A stretch of DNA of 64,000 nt, taken from positions 107,634 to 171,633 of the forward strand of contig NZ_PNFA01000012.1 of NCBI RefSeq assembly GCF_002970975.1, read 5' to 3'. The translations under genes were made by a program, and so were the position numbers. The DNA is from Microbacterium halophytorum (GTDB lineage Bacteria > Actinomycetota > Actinomycetes > Actinomycetales > Microbacteriaceae). Under the pieces are notes generated by a model. That model saw only the letters and a list, made by a program, of their open reading frames with translations. It did no database searches and was not told the DNA's origin. Positions 9,040-16,607 of this stretch are shown here, in pieces (the first letter of the stretch is position 1; every line of letters begins with the position of its first letter).

Positions 9040-9051
9040 TTGTCCTGTCAA
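9040..9051. promoter_or_regulatory. GntR-type operator before the MFS porter gene
   Basis: TTGTCCTGTCAA differs at one base from TTGTCCTGACAA at 34745-34756 in the iolC/GntR intergenic region. It is followed by TTAGACA, giving a second TGTC..GACA repeat at 9046-9058. Located 50-61 nt upstream of the porter ATG. It suggests that the inositol regulator acts on this distant porter. Confidence 0.5.
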
Positions 9052-9112
9052 TTAGACATTATGATATGGGGTCCTGCAGCACCGTGCCACCAATCTGGGT
9101 CCACACGCGGCC

Positions 9113-9158
9113 GCGGCGCAGGCCAGGGGAGCTTGTGCGCCTCCCCTGCCCGCGCCGC
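9113..9158 (-). terminator. Hairpin terminator downstream of the 9165-11042 gene
   Basis: Stem of GCGGCGC and CAGGGGAG paired with CTCCCCTG and GCGCCGC (9113-9158), loop CTTGTGCGC. It starts 6 nt after the stop of the minus-strand IolD-like gene and ends transcription before the MFS promoter. Confidence 0.7.
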
Positions 9159-9164
9159 ACGGTG

Positions 9165-11042
9165 TCACAGGTAGAGGCCCTGCGATGCTTTGCTCTCGTC
9201 ATACTTGGCCCGTGCGGCGCGAGTCGACTCGAGCTCCGAGACCTCTGCGACCGGTACGTCCCACCAGGCGCCCGAACCGCCGAAGCGGCCCTGCGCGTCG
9301 ACCTGCACGTACACGACGCTCGTGCCGTCGAACGCCTTCGCCTCGGCGAGCGCGTCGCGGAAGGTGTCGGCCGTATCGGCACTCCACACCTTCGCGCCGT
9401 AACTGGCCGCGTTCGCGGCGAAGTCGACCTCGAGCCGCTCGCCATCATGCCGGCCGCCTTCGCCGCGCTCGTGGAAGCGGGTCCCGAACGCCTGGGCGCC
9501 GCGCGTCTCCGACAATGCCGCGATCGACCCGTAGCCGTAGTTGTCGACAATGACGAAGGTCATCTTCAGGTGCTCCTGCACAGCGGTGAGGATCTCCTGC
9601 GACAACATCAGGAAGGTGCCGTCGCCGATGAGGCCGAAGACGTGGCGCGAGCGGTCGCCGAGCGCGTTGCCGACCGCCCCCGGGATCTCGTAGCCCATGC
9701 AGGAGTTGCCGTACTCGATGTCGTAGCCCTTGGTCGATCCCGGGCGCCACAGCCGGTGCAGGTCGCCCGGCATGGAGCCCGCGGCGTTCACGACGACGTC
9801 GCGCTCGCCCGCCGCCTCGTTGAGGAGCCCGAGCATCTGCGCCTGCGAGAGCGTCGGGCTGTCGTCGAGCTCGACGATCCGGTCGATCTCAGCGCGCCAT
9901 GCGGAGGCCGAAGCGACCGCAGCCTCGCGCGCATCCGCGCCGACCGACCATCCGCCGAGTTCTTCGAGCAGCTCGTCGATGGTCTCGCGTGCATCGCCCA
10001 GAAGGGGGATCGCTGCTTCCTTGTGGACGTCGATCTCCGCGACGTTGATGTTCACGAAGCGGACATCCGGGTTCTGGAACAGCGTGTTCGACGCCGTGGT
10101 GAAGTCCGTGTACCGGGTGCCGACGCCGATGACGACATCCGCCTCCCCGGCCGGCCCGTTCGCGTAGACCGAGCCGCTCGCGCCGAGCGCACCGAGCGCG
10201 AGCTGGTGGTCGTACGGGAAGGAGGCTTTACCGGCCTGGGTGACGCCCACGCCGAGGCCGGTCGACTCCGCGAAGCGCACCAGCGCCTCGGTGGCCTCGG
10301 AGTAGATGACGCCGCCGCCGGAGATGATGACCGCCTTCTTCGCGCCCCTGATGACCTCGGCCGCCCGGCGGATCGCGGCGCGGTCCGCGCGGTTGCGGGC
10401 AATGTGCCAGACCCGCTCGCGGAACAGCGCCTCGGGGAAGTCGTAGGCCTCCGCCTGGACGTCCTGCGGCAGGGCGATCGTGACCGCTCCGGTGTCGGCG
10501 GGGCTCGTGAGCACGCGCATCGCCTCGAGCAGGGCGGGCGCGAGCTGTTCGGGGCGCCAGACCCGATCGAAGTAGCGGCTCACGGCGCGGAAGGAGTCGT
10601 TCGCCGTGACGTCCTGCGCGTACGGCATCTCCTGCTGCTGGAGCACTGCCCCCGTGCTCCGGGTCGCGAAGACGTCGCTCGGCAGCAGCAGCACGGGGAG
10701 GTGGTTGACGGACGCGGTGCCGGCACCGGTCACCATGTTGGTCGCACCGGGGCCGATCGACGTGCTGACGGCGAGCGCACCGAGCCGGTTGCGCATCTTC
10801 GCGTAACCGATGCCGATGTGCACCATCCCCTGCTCGTTGCGACCCTGGTAGTACGGAAACTCATCCTGGTACTGGAGCATCGCCTGCCCGATGCCGGCCA
10901 CATTGCCGTGGCCGAAGATCCCGAACGCGCCCCCGAAGAACTTCTCGGTCACGCCATCTCGTTCGACGTACTGCGCCCCGAGGAATCGGATGACCGCCTG
11001 CCCGACGGTCAGGCGGACGGTAGGCGAATCGGTGTGTGTCAT
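9165..11042 (-). CDS. iolD: IolD-like ThDP enzyme (trihydroxycyclohexanedione hydrolase paralogue)
   Basis: 625-aa thiamine-diphosphate enzyme of the acetolactate-synthase fold. IolD opens the ring of 3D-trihydroxycyclohexane-1,2-dione to 5-deoxy-glucuronate. N-terminal Pyr domain with GIFGHGNVAGIGQAM, central domain near residues 200-340, and C-terminal PP domain with the ThDP/Mg motif GDGTFLMLSQE and downstream VDN. ATG at 11042, with AGGAG 10 nt upstream. It lies downstream of an IolB paralogue and is one of two IolD genes here; the other, at 28448-30361, is in the complete inositol operon. Probably the same reaction on myo-inositol-derived or a stereoisomeric diketone. The family call is firm; the distinct substrate is open. 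Confidence 0.87.
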   Translation of the reverse strand: MTHTDSPTVRLTVGQAVIRFLGAQYVERDGVTEKFFGGAFGIFGHGNVAGIGQAMLQYQDEFPYYQGRNEQGMVHIGIGYAKMRNRLGALAVSTSIGPGATNMVTGAGTASVNHLPVLLLPSDVFATRSTGAVLQQQEMPYAQDVTANDSFRAVSRYFDRVWRPEQLAPALLEAMRVLTSPADTGAVTIALPQDVQAEAYDFPEALFRERVWHIARNRADRAAIRRAAEVIRGAKKAVIISGGGVIYSEATEALVRFAESTGLGVGVTQAGKASFPYDHQLALGALGASGSVYANGPAGEADVVIGVGTRYTDFTTASNTLFQNPDVRFVNINVAEIDVHKEAAIPLLGDARETIDELLEELGGWSVGADAREAAVASASAWRAEIDRIVELDDSPTLSQAQMLGLLNEAAGERDVVVNAAGSMPGDLHRLWRPGSTKGYDIEYGNSCMGYEIPGAVGNALGDRSRHVFGLIGDGTFLMLSQEILTAVQEHLKMTFVIVDNYGYGSIAALSETRGAQAFGTRFHERGEGGRHDGERLEVDFAANAASYGAKVWSADTADTFRDALAEAKAFDGTSVVYVQVDAQGRFGGSGAWWDVPVAEVSELESTRAARAKYDESKASQGLYL

Positions 11043-11112
11043 GGTGTGTTCACTCCTGTCGGTGTGTGGTTCTTTCGGGTGCCCACGGCGCGCGAGGGCC
11101 CCGGGCGCAGGG

Positions 11113-11958
11113 CTAGCCGCGGGTCGGGGCCGCCGGAACGAAGGGAACGCGCGGGTCGATGCCCTGCTCCGCCCAGGCGTTCGCGGTGTCCGCCAGATCG
11201 ACATCCTGGCGCGCCTGGAGGGTGCGCTCCTGCGCCGGGCCCGCGAGCACGTTCAGGTAGTACAGGTCCTGGCCGTGCGCGGCGACCGTCGTGTGATAGG
11301 CCCAGGGCAGCAGGCAGATGTCGCCGTCACGCACCGTCTGCGCGAGGTCGAAGTCGCGTTCGGGGCTGTATGCCCGCTGCAGCGCCCACCCCTTCTGAGG
11401 GTCGCGAAGGCGGTAGTAGTACGTCTCCTCGAGCTGCGCCTCGCCGTCCTCGTCGTGCTCGTGCTTGTGCGGGGGATAGCTGGACCAGTTCCCGCCGGGC
11501 GTCCAGACCTCGACGACGAGGAGACGGTCGGCGGGGAAGGACGGCGCCATCAGCGTGGACACCTGACGCGAGGCGTTCCCGCCGCCGCGGGCCTCCACCG
11601 GAAGATCGTCGGGGGTGACCAGCACCACGTCGTGCCGGGTCGTCGCAGGGGCGGACGCTACGGCGATCTCCGCGCCGGCGCTGGCTGTGATCGACACCGC
11701 GGTGTCCCGGGGAACATACAGAAGGTGGCCGAGCCCGGCGAAGACGTCGGGGCGGCCGCCGAACTCGATCGTCCGCCCTTCCACCTCGGCGCGTGCGGTG
11801 CCGGAGAGCGGGATGAACGCACGCTCGTCTCCGCCTGCGTCGAACTCGACCGCCTGCCCGTCGAAGGTGATCACCTCGAAGGAGACGTACTCCCAGCCGG
11901 CGACCTCTGGGGTGATCTTGCTCCAGTCGCCCTTGGCGAGAATCTGCGGCTGCGTCAT
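11113..11958 (-). CDS. iolB: IolB-like 5-deoxy-glucuronate isomerase (paralogue)
   Basis: 281-aa double-cupin isomerase that turns 5-deoxy-glucuronate into 5-dehydro-2-deoxy-gluconate. The C-terminal cupin shows the metal ligands in YPPHKHEHDEDGEAQLEE and the IolB-specific YYLNVLAGP near the end. ATG at 11958 is preceded by AGAGGAT. Followed by the IolD paralogue after 70 nt, so the pair forms a short operon. A palindromic operator TGGAC-N5-GTCCA stands at 12016-12030, between this gene and the IclR genes. Length is about the family norm (270-300). A second IolB lies at 30367-31254. Confidence 0.9.
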   Translation of the reverse strand: MTQPQILAKGDWSKITPEVAGWEYVSFEVITFDGQAVEFDAGGDERAFIPLSGTARAEVEGRTIEFGGRPDVFAGLGHLLYVPRDTAVSITASAGAEIAVASAPATTRHDVVLVTPDDLPVEARGGGNASRQVSTLMAPSFPADRLLVVEVWTPGGNWSSYPPHKHEHDEDGEAQLEETYYYRLRDPQKGWALQRAYSPERDFDLAQTVRDGDICLLPWAYHTTVAAHGQDLYYLNVLAGPAQERTLQARQDVDLADTANAWAEQGIDPRVPFVPAAPTRG

Positions 11959-12000
11959 GGTGGGATCCTCTCTGCCGCCGTCCGTCGGCGTTGACCCCAC

Positions 12001-12030
12001 GAGACTATCGCGTGATGGACCTAATGTCCA
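12001..12030 (-). promoter_or_regulatory. Operator and promoter of the iolB2-iolD2 operon
   Basis: TGGACCTAATGTCCA at 12016-12030 is a TGGAC-N5-GTCCA palindrome. On the minus strand its right arm supplies TGGACA as a -35, with GATAGTCT around 12001-12008 as -10. The operator therefore overlaps the promoter and would block or recruit polymerase. Same site type as 6026-6046 and 13628-13642. Confidence 0.6.
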
Positions 12031-12047
12031 CACCGCGATAATTAATG

Positions 12048-12788
12048 TCAGTCACCGAGGAGGGCCGCCTCCCGCCGCAGCGCAACGACGTGCTCGTCCG
12101 CACCCTTGGTGATCTCTTCGGCGAGACCACCGATCGACAGGCATCCGATCGTTCGGCCTGCCGCATCCTCGATCGGGACTCCGAGCGCACCGATCCCCTG
12201 AGTGACGTCCTGATCCGAAACCGAGAAGCCCCACGCGCGGGTCCGGGCTACGTCCTCCCGGAGCTCGGCCGCCGTCGTGAGCGTGGCGTCCGTGAACCTC
12301 TCGAAGGGCTCCTGACCCAGGACGCGCTCGAGAGTCTCGTCATCCGAGGCGGCCAGAAGCGCACGCCCGGCGGCGCCGGCATGGAGCGGCAGTGCACGAC
12401 CGGGGCGAAGGATCAGCACGTCGATCCCCTGCCCCTGCGCCCAGTCGACACATACCGCACGCTCACCCCGCGGCACGCTGAGAAAAGCCGTCTGCCCGGT
12501 CTCCTCGGCGAGACGCGCGAGAGCGGCGCCGGCGCCGCTCCATTCGCGCATCCCAGCTCGGCTCGCGTCCGCCAGACGCAGCCATCGCCTGCTCAGATCC
12601 ATGCGCCCGTCCGGCAGCGAGACGATCAGATCGATGGCCTCGAGCCCCCCTGCCAGCCGATACACCGTCGGTCGGGGCACGCGGATGACGTCCGAGATCT
12701 CGGCCGGCGTCAGGGCCCCGCGTTCGGCGAGGGCGTCGAGAAGACTCTTCGCGTTCGCAAGCACGCGGATCGGTCGCGCGGCGGCCAT
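12048..12788 (-). CDS. IclR-family transcriptional regulator (second of a tandem pair)
   Basis: 246-aa regulator with an N-terminal winged helix-turn-helix (residues about 8-60, ALTPAEISDVIRVPRPTVYRLAGGL) and a C-terminal IclR effector domain ending in GCLSIGGLAEEITK. The start ATG at 12788 shares one base with the stop of the preceding IclR gene (TGATG); a GTG at 12791 is possible. Both regulators are thus one transcript. They flank the iolB2 operon and the transketolase operon, both of which carry the same palindrome. IclR proteins bind small organic acids or sugars and may act as activators or repressors; which applies here cannot be read. Confidence 0.92.
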   Translation of the reverse strand: MAAARPIRVLANAKSLLDALAERGALTPAEISDVIRVPRPTVYRLAGGLEAIDLIVSLPDGRMDLSRRWLRLADASRAGMREWSGAGAALARLAEETGQTAFLSVPRGERAVCVDWAQGQGIDVLILRPGRALPLHAGAAGRALLAASDDETLERVLGQEPFERFTDATLTTAAELREDVARTRAWGFSVSDQDVTQGIGALGVPIEDAAGRTIGCLSIGGLAEEITKGADEHVVALRREAALLGD

Positions 12789-13561
12789 CACTCCCCCCCC
12801 GCCTGATATCCGAGCGCTGCGCTCGCGCGCGCGGCCGCCTCCGAAACGAGCTCGGCGGCGCGGAGCTCCGGGGCGAGGAGCTTGCCCCGCAACCCGCTCA
12901 CCGAGAGCGCGCCCTCGACCTCCCCGCGGTGATTGAAGATCGGCGCGCCCACGGCGGCGATGCCGTGGGTGACGTCACCGTCGGAGAGGGCGAAGCCCTG
13001 CGCGCGCGTCGCGTCGATGACCGCCTCCAGCTCGGCGCGCGACGGCGCCCCACCACCTGTATCGCCGACGAACCGCTCCACGAGCGCCGCACGCTCCGCG
13101 TCGGGGAGATGGGCGAGGATCGCGCGTGGCGCTGCGCCGTGATGCAGCTCAAGCGACTGCCCGAGGCGAAGCGCGAGAGACCGGACATCCGCCCCCTCAA
13201 AACGCTCGACGCAGACGGCGCGGTCGTCGGCCCGGATGCAGAGATAGCTCGTCGCCCCCGTCGTGGCGAGCAGCTCGCGGAGCTCAGGCACGGCGGCTTC
13301 CCGCACGTTCAGGCGATCCTCCACGATGCTGCCAACCCTGAGGAAGTCGAGGCCGAGCCGGTACGCCCCCCGGCGCACTCCGCTCTCGACCCAGCCGAGA
13401 AGCTGCAGATTCGACAGGATGCGGTACGTCGACGAGGTCGGTTCACCCACGCCCTCCGCGATGGCGATCGCACTGGACTCGCCCTCCGCGGCGAGATGGC
13501 GGAGCACGGCATCCGCCTTGTCGAGGATCTCGAGACTGCCCCCGCTGTTGTCATTACTCAC
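12788..13561 (-). CDS. IclR-family transcriptional regulator (first of a tandem pair)
   Basis: 257-aa IclR protein. Winged helix near residues 10-65 (SSAIAIAEGVGEPTSSTYRILSNL in part), effector domain with the family pattern FALSDGDVTHGIAAVGAPIF and GALSVSGL at the end. It is divergent from the split transketolase operon across 128 bp. That gap holds an intact palindrome at 13628-13642 and a weaker one at 13582-13596, suggesting autoregulation. Only about a third of its residues appear to match its partner, so the two are not a recent duplication and may form a heteromer or sense different ligands (inference). Confidence 0.92.
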   Translation of the reverse strand: MSNDNSGGSLEILDKADAVLRHLAAEGESSAIAIAEGVGEPTSSTYRILSNLQLLGWVESGVRRGAYRLGLDFLRVGSIVEDRLNVREAAVPELRELLATTGATSYLCIRADDRAVCVERFEGADVRSLALRLGQSLELHHGAAPRAILAHLPDAERAALVERFVGDTGGGAPSRAELEAVIDATRAQGFALSDGDVTHGIAAVGAPIFNHRGEVEGALSVSGLRGKLLAPELRAAELVSEAAARASAALGYQAGGE

Positions 13562-13581
13562 TCGTCAACCCTCCCACACAG

Positions 13582-13596
13582 TGGACACCCGCTCCA
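13582..13596. promoter_or_regulatory. Degenerate TGGAC-N5-CTCCA site near the IclR start
   Basis: TGGACACCCGCTCCA differs from the consensus palindrome at one base in the right arm. It lies 21-35 nt upstream of the ATG of the first IclR gene and could be its autoregulatory site. Confidence 0.4.
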
Positions 13597-13627
13597 ATAA
13601 CCCTCCGGATCATTTAATCTCATGCGA

Positions 13628-13656
13628 TGGACGATTTGTCCGCTAGCCGGTATAGT
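13628..13656 (+). promoter_or_regulatory. Promoter and operator of the split-transketolase operon
   Basis: TGGACGATTTGTCCG (13628-13642) is a copy of the shared palindrome. TGGACG at 13628-13633 also works as a -35, with TATAGT at 13651-13656 after exactly 17 nt. The operator covers the -35 and half the spacer. A GAAGGA ribosome site precedes the ATG at 13690. Confidence 0.65.
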
Positions 13657-13689
13657 CTAGGAGTCAGAGCCGACGAACGAAGGAAAACC

Positions 13690-14577
13690 ATGACTGTTCT
13701 CTCGTCCCGACCGACCAACGAGGAGCTGGCAGATCTCGCCCGCCAGGCCCGCTGGAAGATCGTCGAAACCGTCGCCGCCAGCAAAGCCGGCCACATCGGC
13801 GGGCCCCTGTCCGCGACCGATGTGTTGATCGCCCTCTACTTCGCCCAGCTCGACATCGACCCTGCTGCGCCCCAAGACCCGGATCGCGACCGGTTCATCC
13901 TCTCCAAGGGGCACTCGGCGATCGGGCTCTACTCAGTCCTCGCGCTGCGCGGCTACTTCCCGGTCGACGAGCTCGCGACGTTCGACCACGGCAACTCCCG
14001 CCTGCAGGGCCACCCGGACATGTTGCTCACCCCCGGCGTGGACGCCTCGACCGGCTCCCTCGGTCAAGGGCTGTCGGCAGGTGCAGGCATGGCGCTGGGT
14101 GCGAAGCGGCTCGGCAAGGATTTCCACACATGGGTGATGGTCGGCGACGGCGAGATCGAGGAGGGCATGATCTGGGAGACGGTTCTCTCGGCGCCGCGCT
14201 TCGGTCTGGACAACCTCACCCTGATCATCGACCTCAACGGCCTGCAGCAGTACGGCTGGCCCAGCGAAGCGAACGACCGCTTCGACCGCAGCGAGCCGGT
14301 CGGCCACGTCGACCTCGAGCGCGTCTTCACCGGGTTCGGCTGGAACACACTCACGATCGACGGCCACGACTTCGACGAGATCTTCGAAGCGTTCGGGCGC
14401 GTGTCGGCGGACCGGGGAGTGTCCGGACTGCCGACGGTGATCATTTCCCGCACCACGAAGGGGCGCGGGATCTCCTTCACCGAAGGAACCTACAAGTGGC
14501 ACAACGGCGTCGCCACGGAAGACCAGCTCGAAACGGCTCATGCGGAGCTGCTCGGAGAGACGGGAGAGAATCGATGA
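13690..14577 (+). CDS. Transketolase N-terminal subunit
   Basis: 295-aa protein equal to the pyrophosphate-binding half of transketolase. Visible: KAGHIGGPLSATDVL, the conserved ILSKGHSAIGLYSVLA, and the ThDP/Mg2+ motif GDGEIEEGMIWETV with downstream DLNGLQQ. With the next gene it makes a complete ThDP enzyme that moves a two-carbon ketol unit between sugar phosphates. ATG at 13690 follows GAAGGAAAACC. The stop overlaps the start of the C-terminal subunit as ATGA (14574-14577). Split transketolases are known from catabolic gene clusters, for example apulose-4-phosphate transketolase and the sulfo-TK pathway. Here the context is cyclitol metabolism, and the donor substrate is unknown. Confidence 0.92.
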   Translation: MTVLSSRPTNEELADLARQARWKIVETVAASKAGHIGGPLSATDVLIALYFAQLDIDPAAPQDPDRDRFILSKGHSAIGLYSVLALRGYFPVDELATFDHGNSRLQGHPDMLLTPGVDASTGSLGQGLSAGAGMALGAKRLGKDFHTWVMVGDGEIEEGMIWETVLSAPRFGLDNLTLIIDLNGLQQYGWPSEANDRFDRSEPVGHVDLERVFTGFGWNTLTIDGHDFDEIFEAFGRVSADRGVSGLPTVIISRTTKGRGISFTEGTYKWHNGVATEDQLETAHAELLGETGENR

Positions 14578-15506
14578 AAGCTCAGCGACTGGTGTGGGGC
14601 GAGACGCTCGCCGACCTCGCCGCGAACGATCAGCGCGTCGTCGTCCTCGACGGCGATCTGGCCACCTCGACGCGAGCGGATATCGTCGCCGAGGCCGTTC
14701 CGGGTGCATTCATCGAGGTCGGCATCGCCGAGCAGAACATGGTCGGCATGGCCTTCGGCCTGTCGACCCTCGGATACCGCCCTTGGCTGTCGACATTCGG
14801 CGTCTTCCTGACCCACCGCGCCGTCGATCAACTCCGCATGCTGGTGTCCCAGACGAAGGCGCCCGTCCGGGTCGCGGCGGCCTACAGCGGCCTGCTCAAC
14901 GGCTCAAGCGGCAAGACGCACCAAGACATCGAAGACCTCGCGATCATGCGCGCGATGCCCAACATGACGGTCATCGCACCGGCCGACGAGCACGAAGCGG
15001 AAGCCGTGTTCCGGTGGGCGGCCGAGCACGACGGCCCCGTCTACGTGCGGGTGGCGCGCGACGCCGTCTCCCCGGTGTTCGACGAGTCGTACAGCTTCGC
15101 ACCCGGCGTGCCGCATCTCGTCGCCGAAGGCACCGACGTCACGCTCATCTCCACCGGGGTGCAGACGTCGCGCACGCTCGAGGCGGTCTCGCTGCTGGCG
15201 CAGCGCGGCATCAGCGCGAAGCTCATCCACCTCCCGACCCTGAAGCCGCTCGACGCGGACCGCCTCGTCGAACTCATCGGCGACGCGCAGACCGTCGTCA
15301 CGGTCGAGGAGCACAGTCGCATCGGCGGGCTCGGCGGCCTGGTCAGCGAAGTCCTCTCCGAACGGGGCGGAACGCGAGTAATCCGGATCGGCTTGGAGGA
15401 CCGCTGGTCGGAATCCGCGCCCAACGACTTCCTGTTGGACAAGTACGGGCTCTCCCCCGAGCGCGTTGCCGCCGCCGTCGTCGACGAACTGGCACGGTCG
15501 GTCTGA
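14574..15506 (+). CDS. Transketolase C-terminal subunit
   Basis: 310-aa protein covering the Pyr domain and the C-terminal domain of transketolase. The catalytic glutamate that activates ThDP is in FIEVGIAEQNMVGMAFGL, near residue 55. SGLLNGSSGKTHQDIEDLA marks the substrate-side loop. Translationally coupled to the N-terminal subunit by an ATGA overlap and followed 3 nt later by the PfkB-type kinase gene, so all three are one operon under the 13628-13656 promoter. The pair would act in the cytoplasm as a heterotetramer. A housekeeping transketolase should exist elsewhere; this one is probably dedicated to the locus (inference). Confidence 0.92.
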   Translation: MKAQRLVWGETLADLAANDQRVVVLDGDLATSTRADIVAEAVPGAFIEVGIAEQNMVGMAFGLSTLGYRPWLSTFGVFLTHRAVDQLRMLVSQTKAPVRVAAAYSGLLNGSSGKTHQDIEDLAIMRAMPNMTVIAPADEHEAEAVFRWAAEHDGPVYVRVARDAVSPVFDESYSFAPGVPHLVAEGTDVTLISTGVQTSRTLEAVSLLAQRGISAKLIHLPTLKPLDADRLVELIGDAQTVVTVEEHSRIGGLGGLVSEVLSERGGTRVIRIGLEDRWSESAPNDFLLDKYGLSPERVAAAVVDELARSV

Positions 15507-15509
15507 CTG

Positions 15510-16523
15510 ATGAGCATCATGACATTGAGCGCCGACGCGGCACCTGCAGAGGAGAGCCCCGTGTTCCGAGCGAGCGTCGTCACGATGACGCCATCGCCGG
15601 CGGTCGACCGCGTGTACCTCGTAGACTCGATGGTCTCCGGGGAGGTGAACCGTGCCCGTCGCGTGCAGACGTTCCTCTCCGGAAAGGGCATCAACGTCGC
15701 CCGCAACCTTCGGAACGCGGGCGGGCGCGCGCTCGCCGTAACAACGCTGAACGACCAGGAGCGCGAGCTCATCGGCGGCGATGGCCTCTACCGCATCGTG
15801 TCCACCGATCAGGCGACACGGGTGAACACGGTCGTCATCTCGGGCGATGGCGCCACGACCAATGTCAACGAACACCCGCCCCCGATGTCCGCCGAGGCCT
15901 GGCGCGCCCTCTGCGCGACGGCCGACGCGGCGGTTCGGGAGAAGGATGCCGACTGGCTCGTCGTCGCTGGCAGCATCCCCGCCCGCACCGGTGAGCCATC
16001 CGGCCCCCTCGACCCGCACCCGCTGAAGACGGTTCAGGCCTCGGGCACCAGGCTCTGCGTGGACTCGAGCGGCCCCGGGCTGCGGGCGTGGATCACGGCC
16101 GGGCTCGCCCCCGATCTGATCAAGCCCAATGCCGCCGAGCTCGCGGCGGCCACGGGGCGCCCGGTCGCCACCGTGGGGGACGCGCTCGATGCGGCACACC
16201 GCCTGATCGATCGCGGTACTTCCACCGTGCTAGCGAGCCTGGGCGCCGACGGGGCGCTGCTGGTCACGAACGACCAGGAGATCTGGGCGAAGCCTCCTCG
16301 TGTCGACGTGGTCAACACGACCGGCGCTGGCGATGCCGCGCTCGCCGGCTTCCTCGCCGATCACGTCGGAGATCCGGATGAGGCCGCGCTGATCTCCTCG
16401 CTGCGTCGCGCCGTGGCCTGGGGCGCTCTGGCGGTGCGCGAGTTCGAGACGGTTCCCGTGGCACACCCGCCGGTTGCCGGGATCGTCGTCGACACCCCGC
16501 CTCGCGGTATGCGCCTCGCCTGA
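15510..16523 (+). CDS. PfkB-family sugar (phosphate) kinase, 1-phosphofructokinase/LacC-like
   Basis: 337-aa cytoplasmic kinase. The N-terminal part has the TPSPAVDRVYLVDSM and SGKGINVARNLRNAG elements of the 1-phosphofructokinase/tagatose-6-phosphate kinase branch. The C-terminal PfkB signature NTTGAGDAALAGFLAD holds the catalytic aspartate. This branch usually phosphorylates ketose phosphates such as fructose-1-phosphate or tagatose-6-phosphate. IolC, by contrast, belongs to the ribokinase-like branch of PfkB. The start at 15510 is ATG; a later GTG at 15561 aligns better with family N-termini and is an alternative. Last gene of the transketolase operon, ended by a large hairpin at 16549-16603. 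Confidence 0.85.
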   Translation: MSIMTLSADAAPAEESPVFRASVVTMTPSPAVDRVYLVDSMVSGEVNRARRVQTFLSGKGINVARNLRNAGGRALAVTTLNDQERELIGGDGLYRIVSTDQATRVNTVVISGDGATTNVNEHPPPMSAEAWRALCATADAAVREKDADWLVVAGSIPARTGEPSGPLDPHPLKTVQASGTRLCVDSSGPGLRAWITAGLAPDLIKPNAAELAAATGRPVATVGDALDAAHRLIDRGTSTVLASLGADGALLVTNDQEIWAKPPRVDVVNTTGAGDAALAGFLADHVGDPDEAALISSLRRAVAWGALAVREFETVPVAHPPVAGIVVDTPPRGMRLA

Positions 16524-16548
16524 CCCACCTCGGCGCGGCTGGGAACTG

Positions 16549-16603
16549 CGCCGACGTCAAAGCGGCCGCACCCCCACCGGGTGCGGCCGCTTTGACGTCG
16601 GCG
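16549..16603. terminator. Bidirectional terminator, 25-bp perfect palindrome
   Basis: Arms 16549-16573 and 16579-16603 are exact complements with a 5-nt CCACC loop. It lies between two converging units: the kinase gene ends at 16523 and the isomerase pseudogene ends at 16608. The stem carries CAAAG/CTTTG in its middle, unusual for a plain terminator. It can serve both strands. Confidence 0.75.
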
Positions 16604-16607
16604 GAGC

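Noticed and set aside
9066..11618. 850-codon open frame opposite iolD2/iolB2
   Set aside because: Arg/Val/Asp-rich shadow of the minus-strand ThDP enzyme; no ribosome site, no domain.
13690..16523. Apiose or sulfoquinovose (sulfo-TK) catabolism as explanation for the split transketolase
   Set aside because: No FGGY apulose kinase, apiose isomerase, sulfoquinovosidase or sulfofructose isomerase is nearby. The surrounding genes are cyclitol-type. Kept only as a precedent for catabolic split transketolases.
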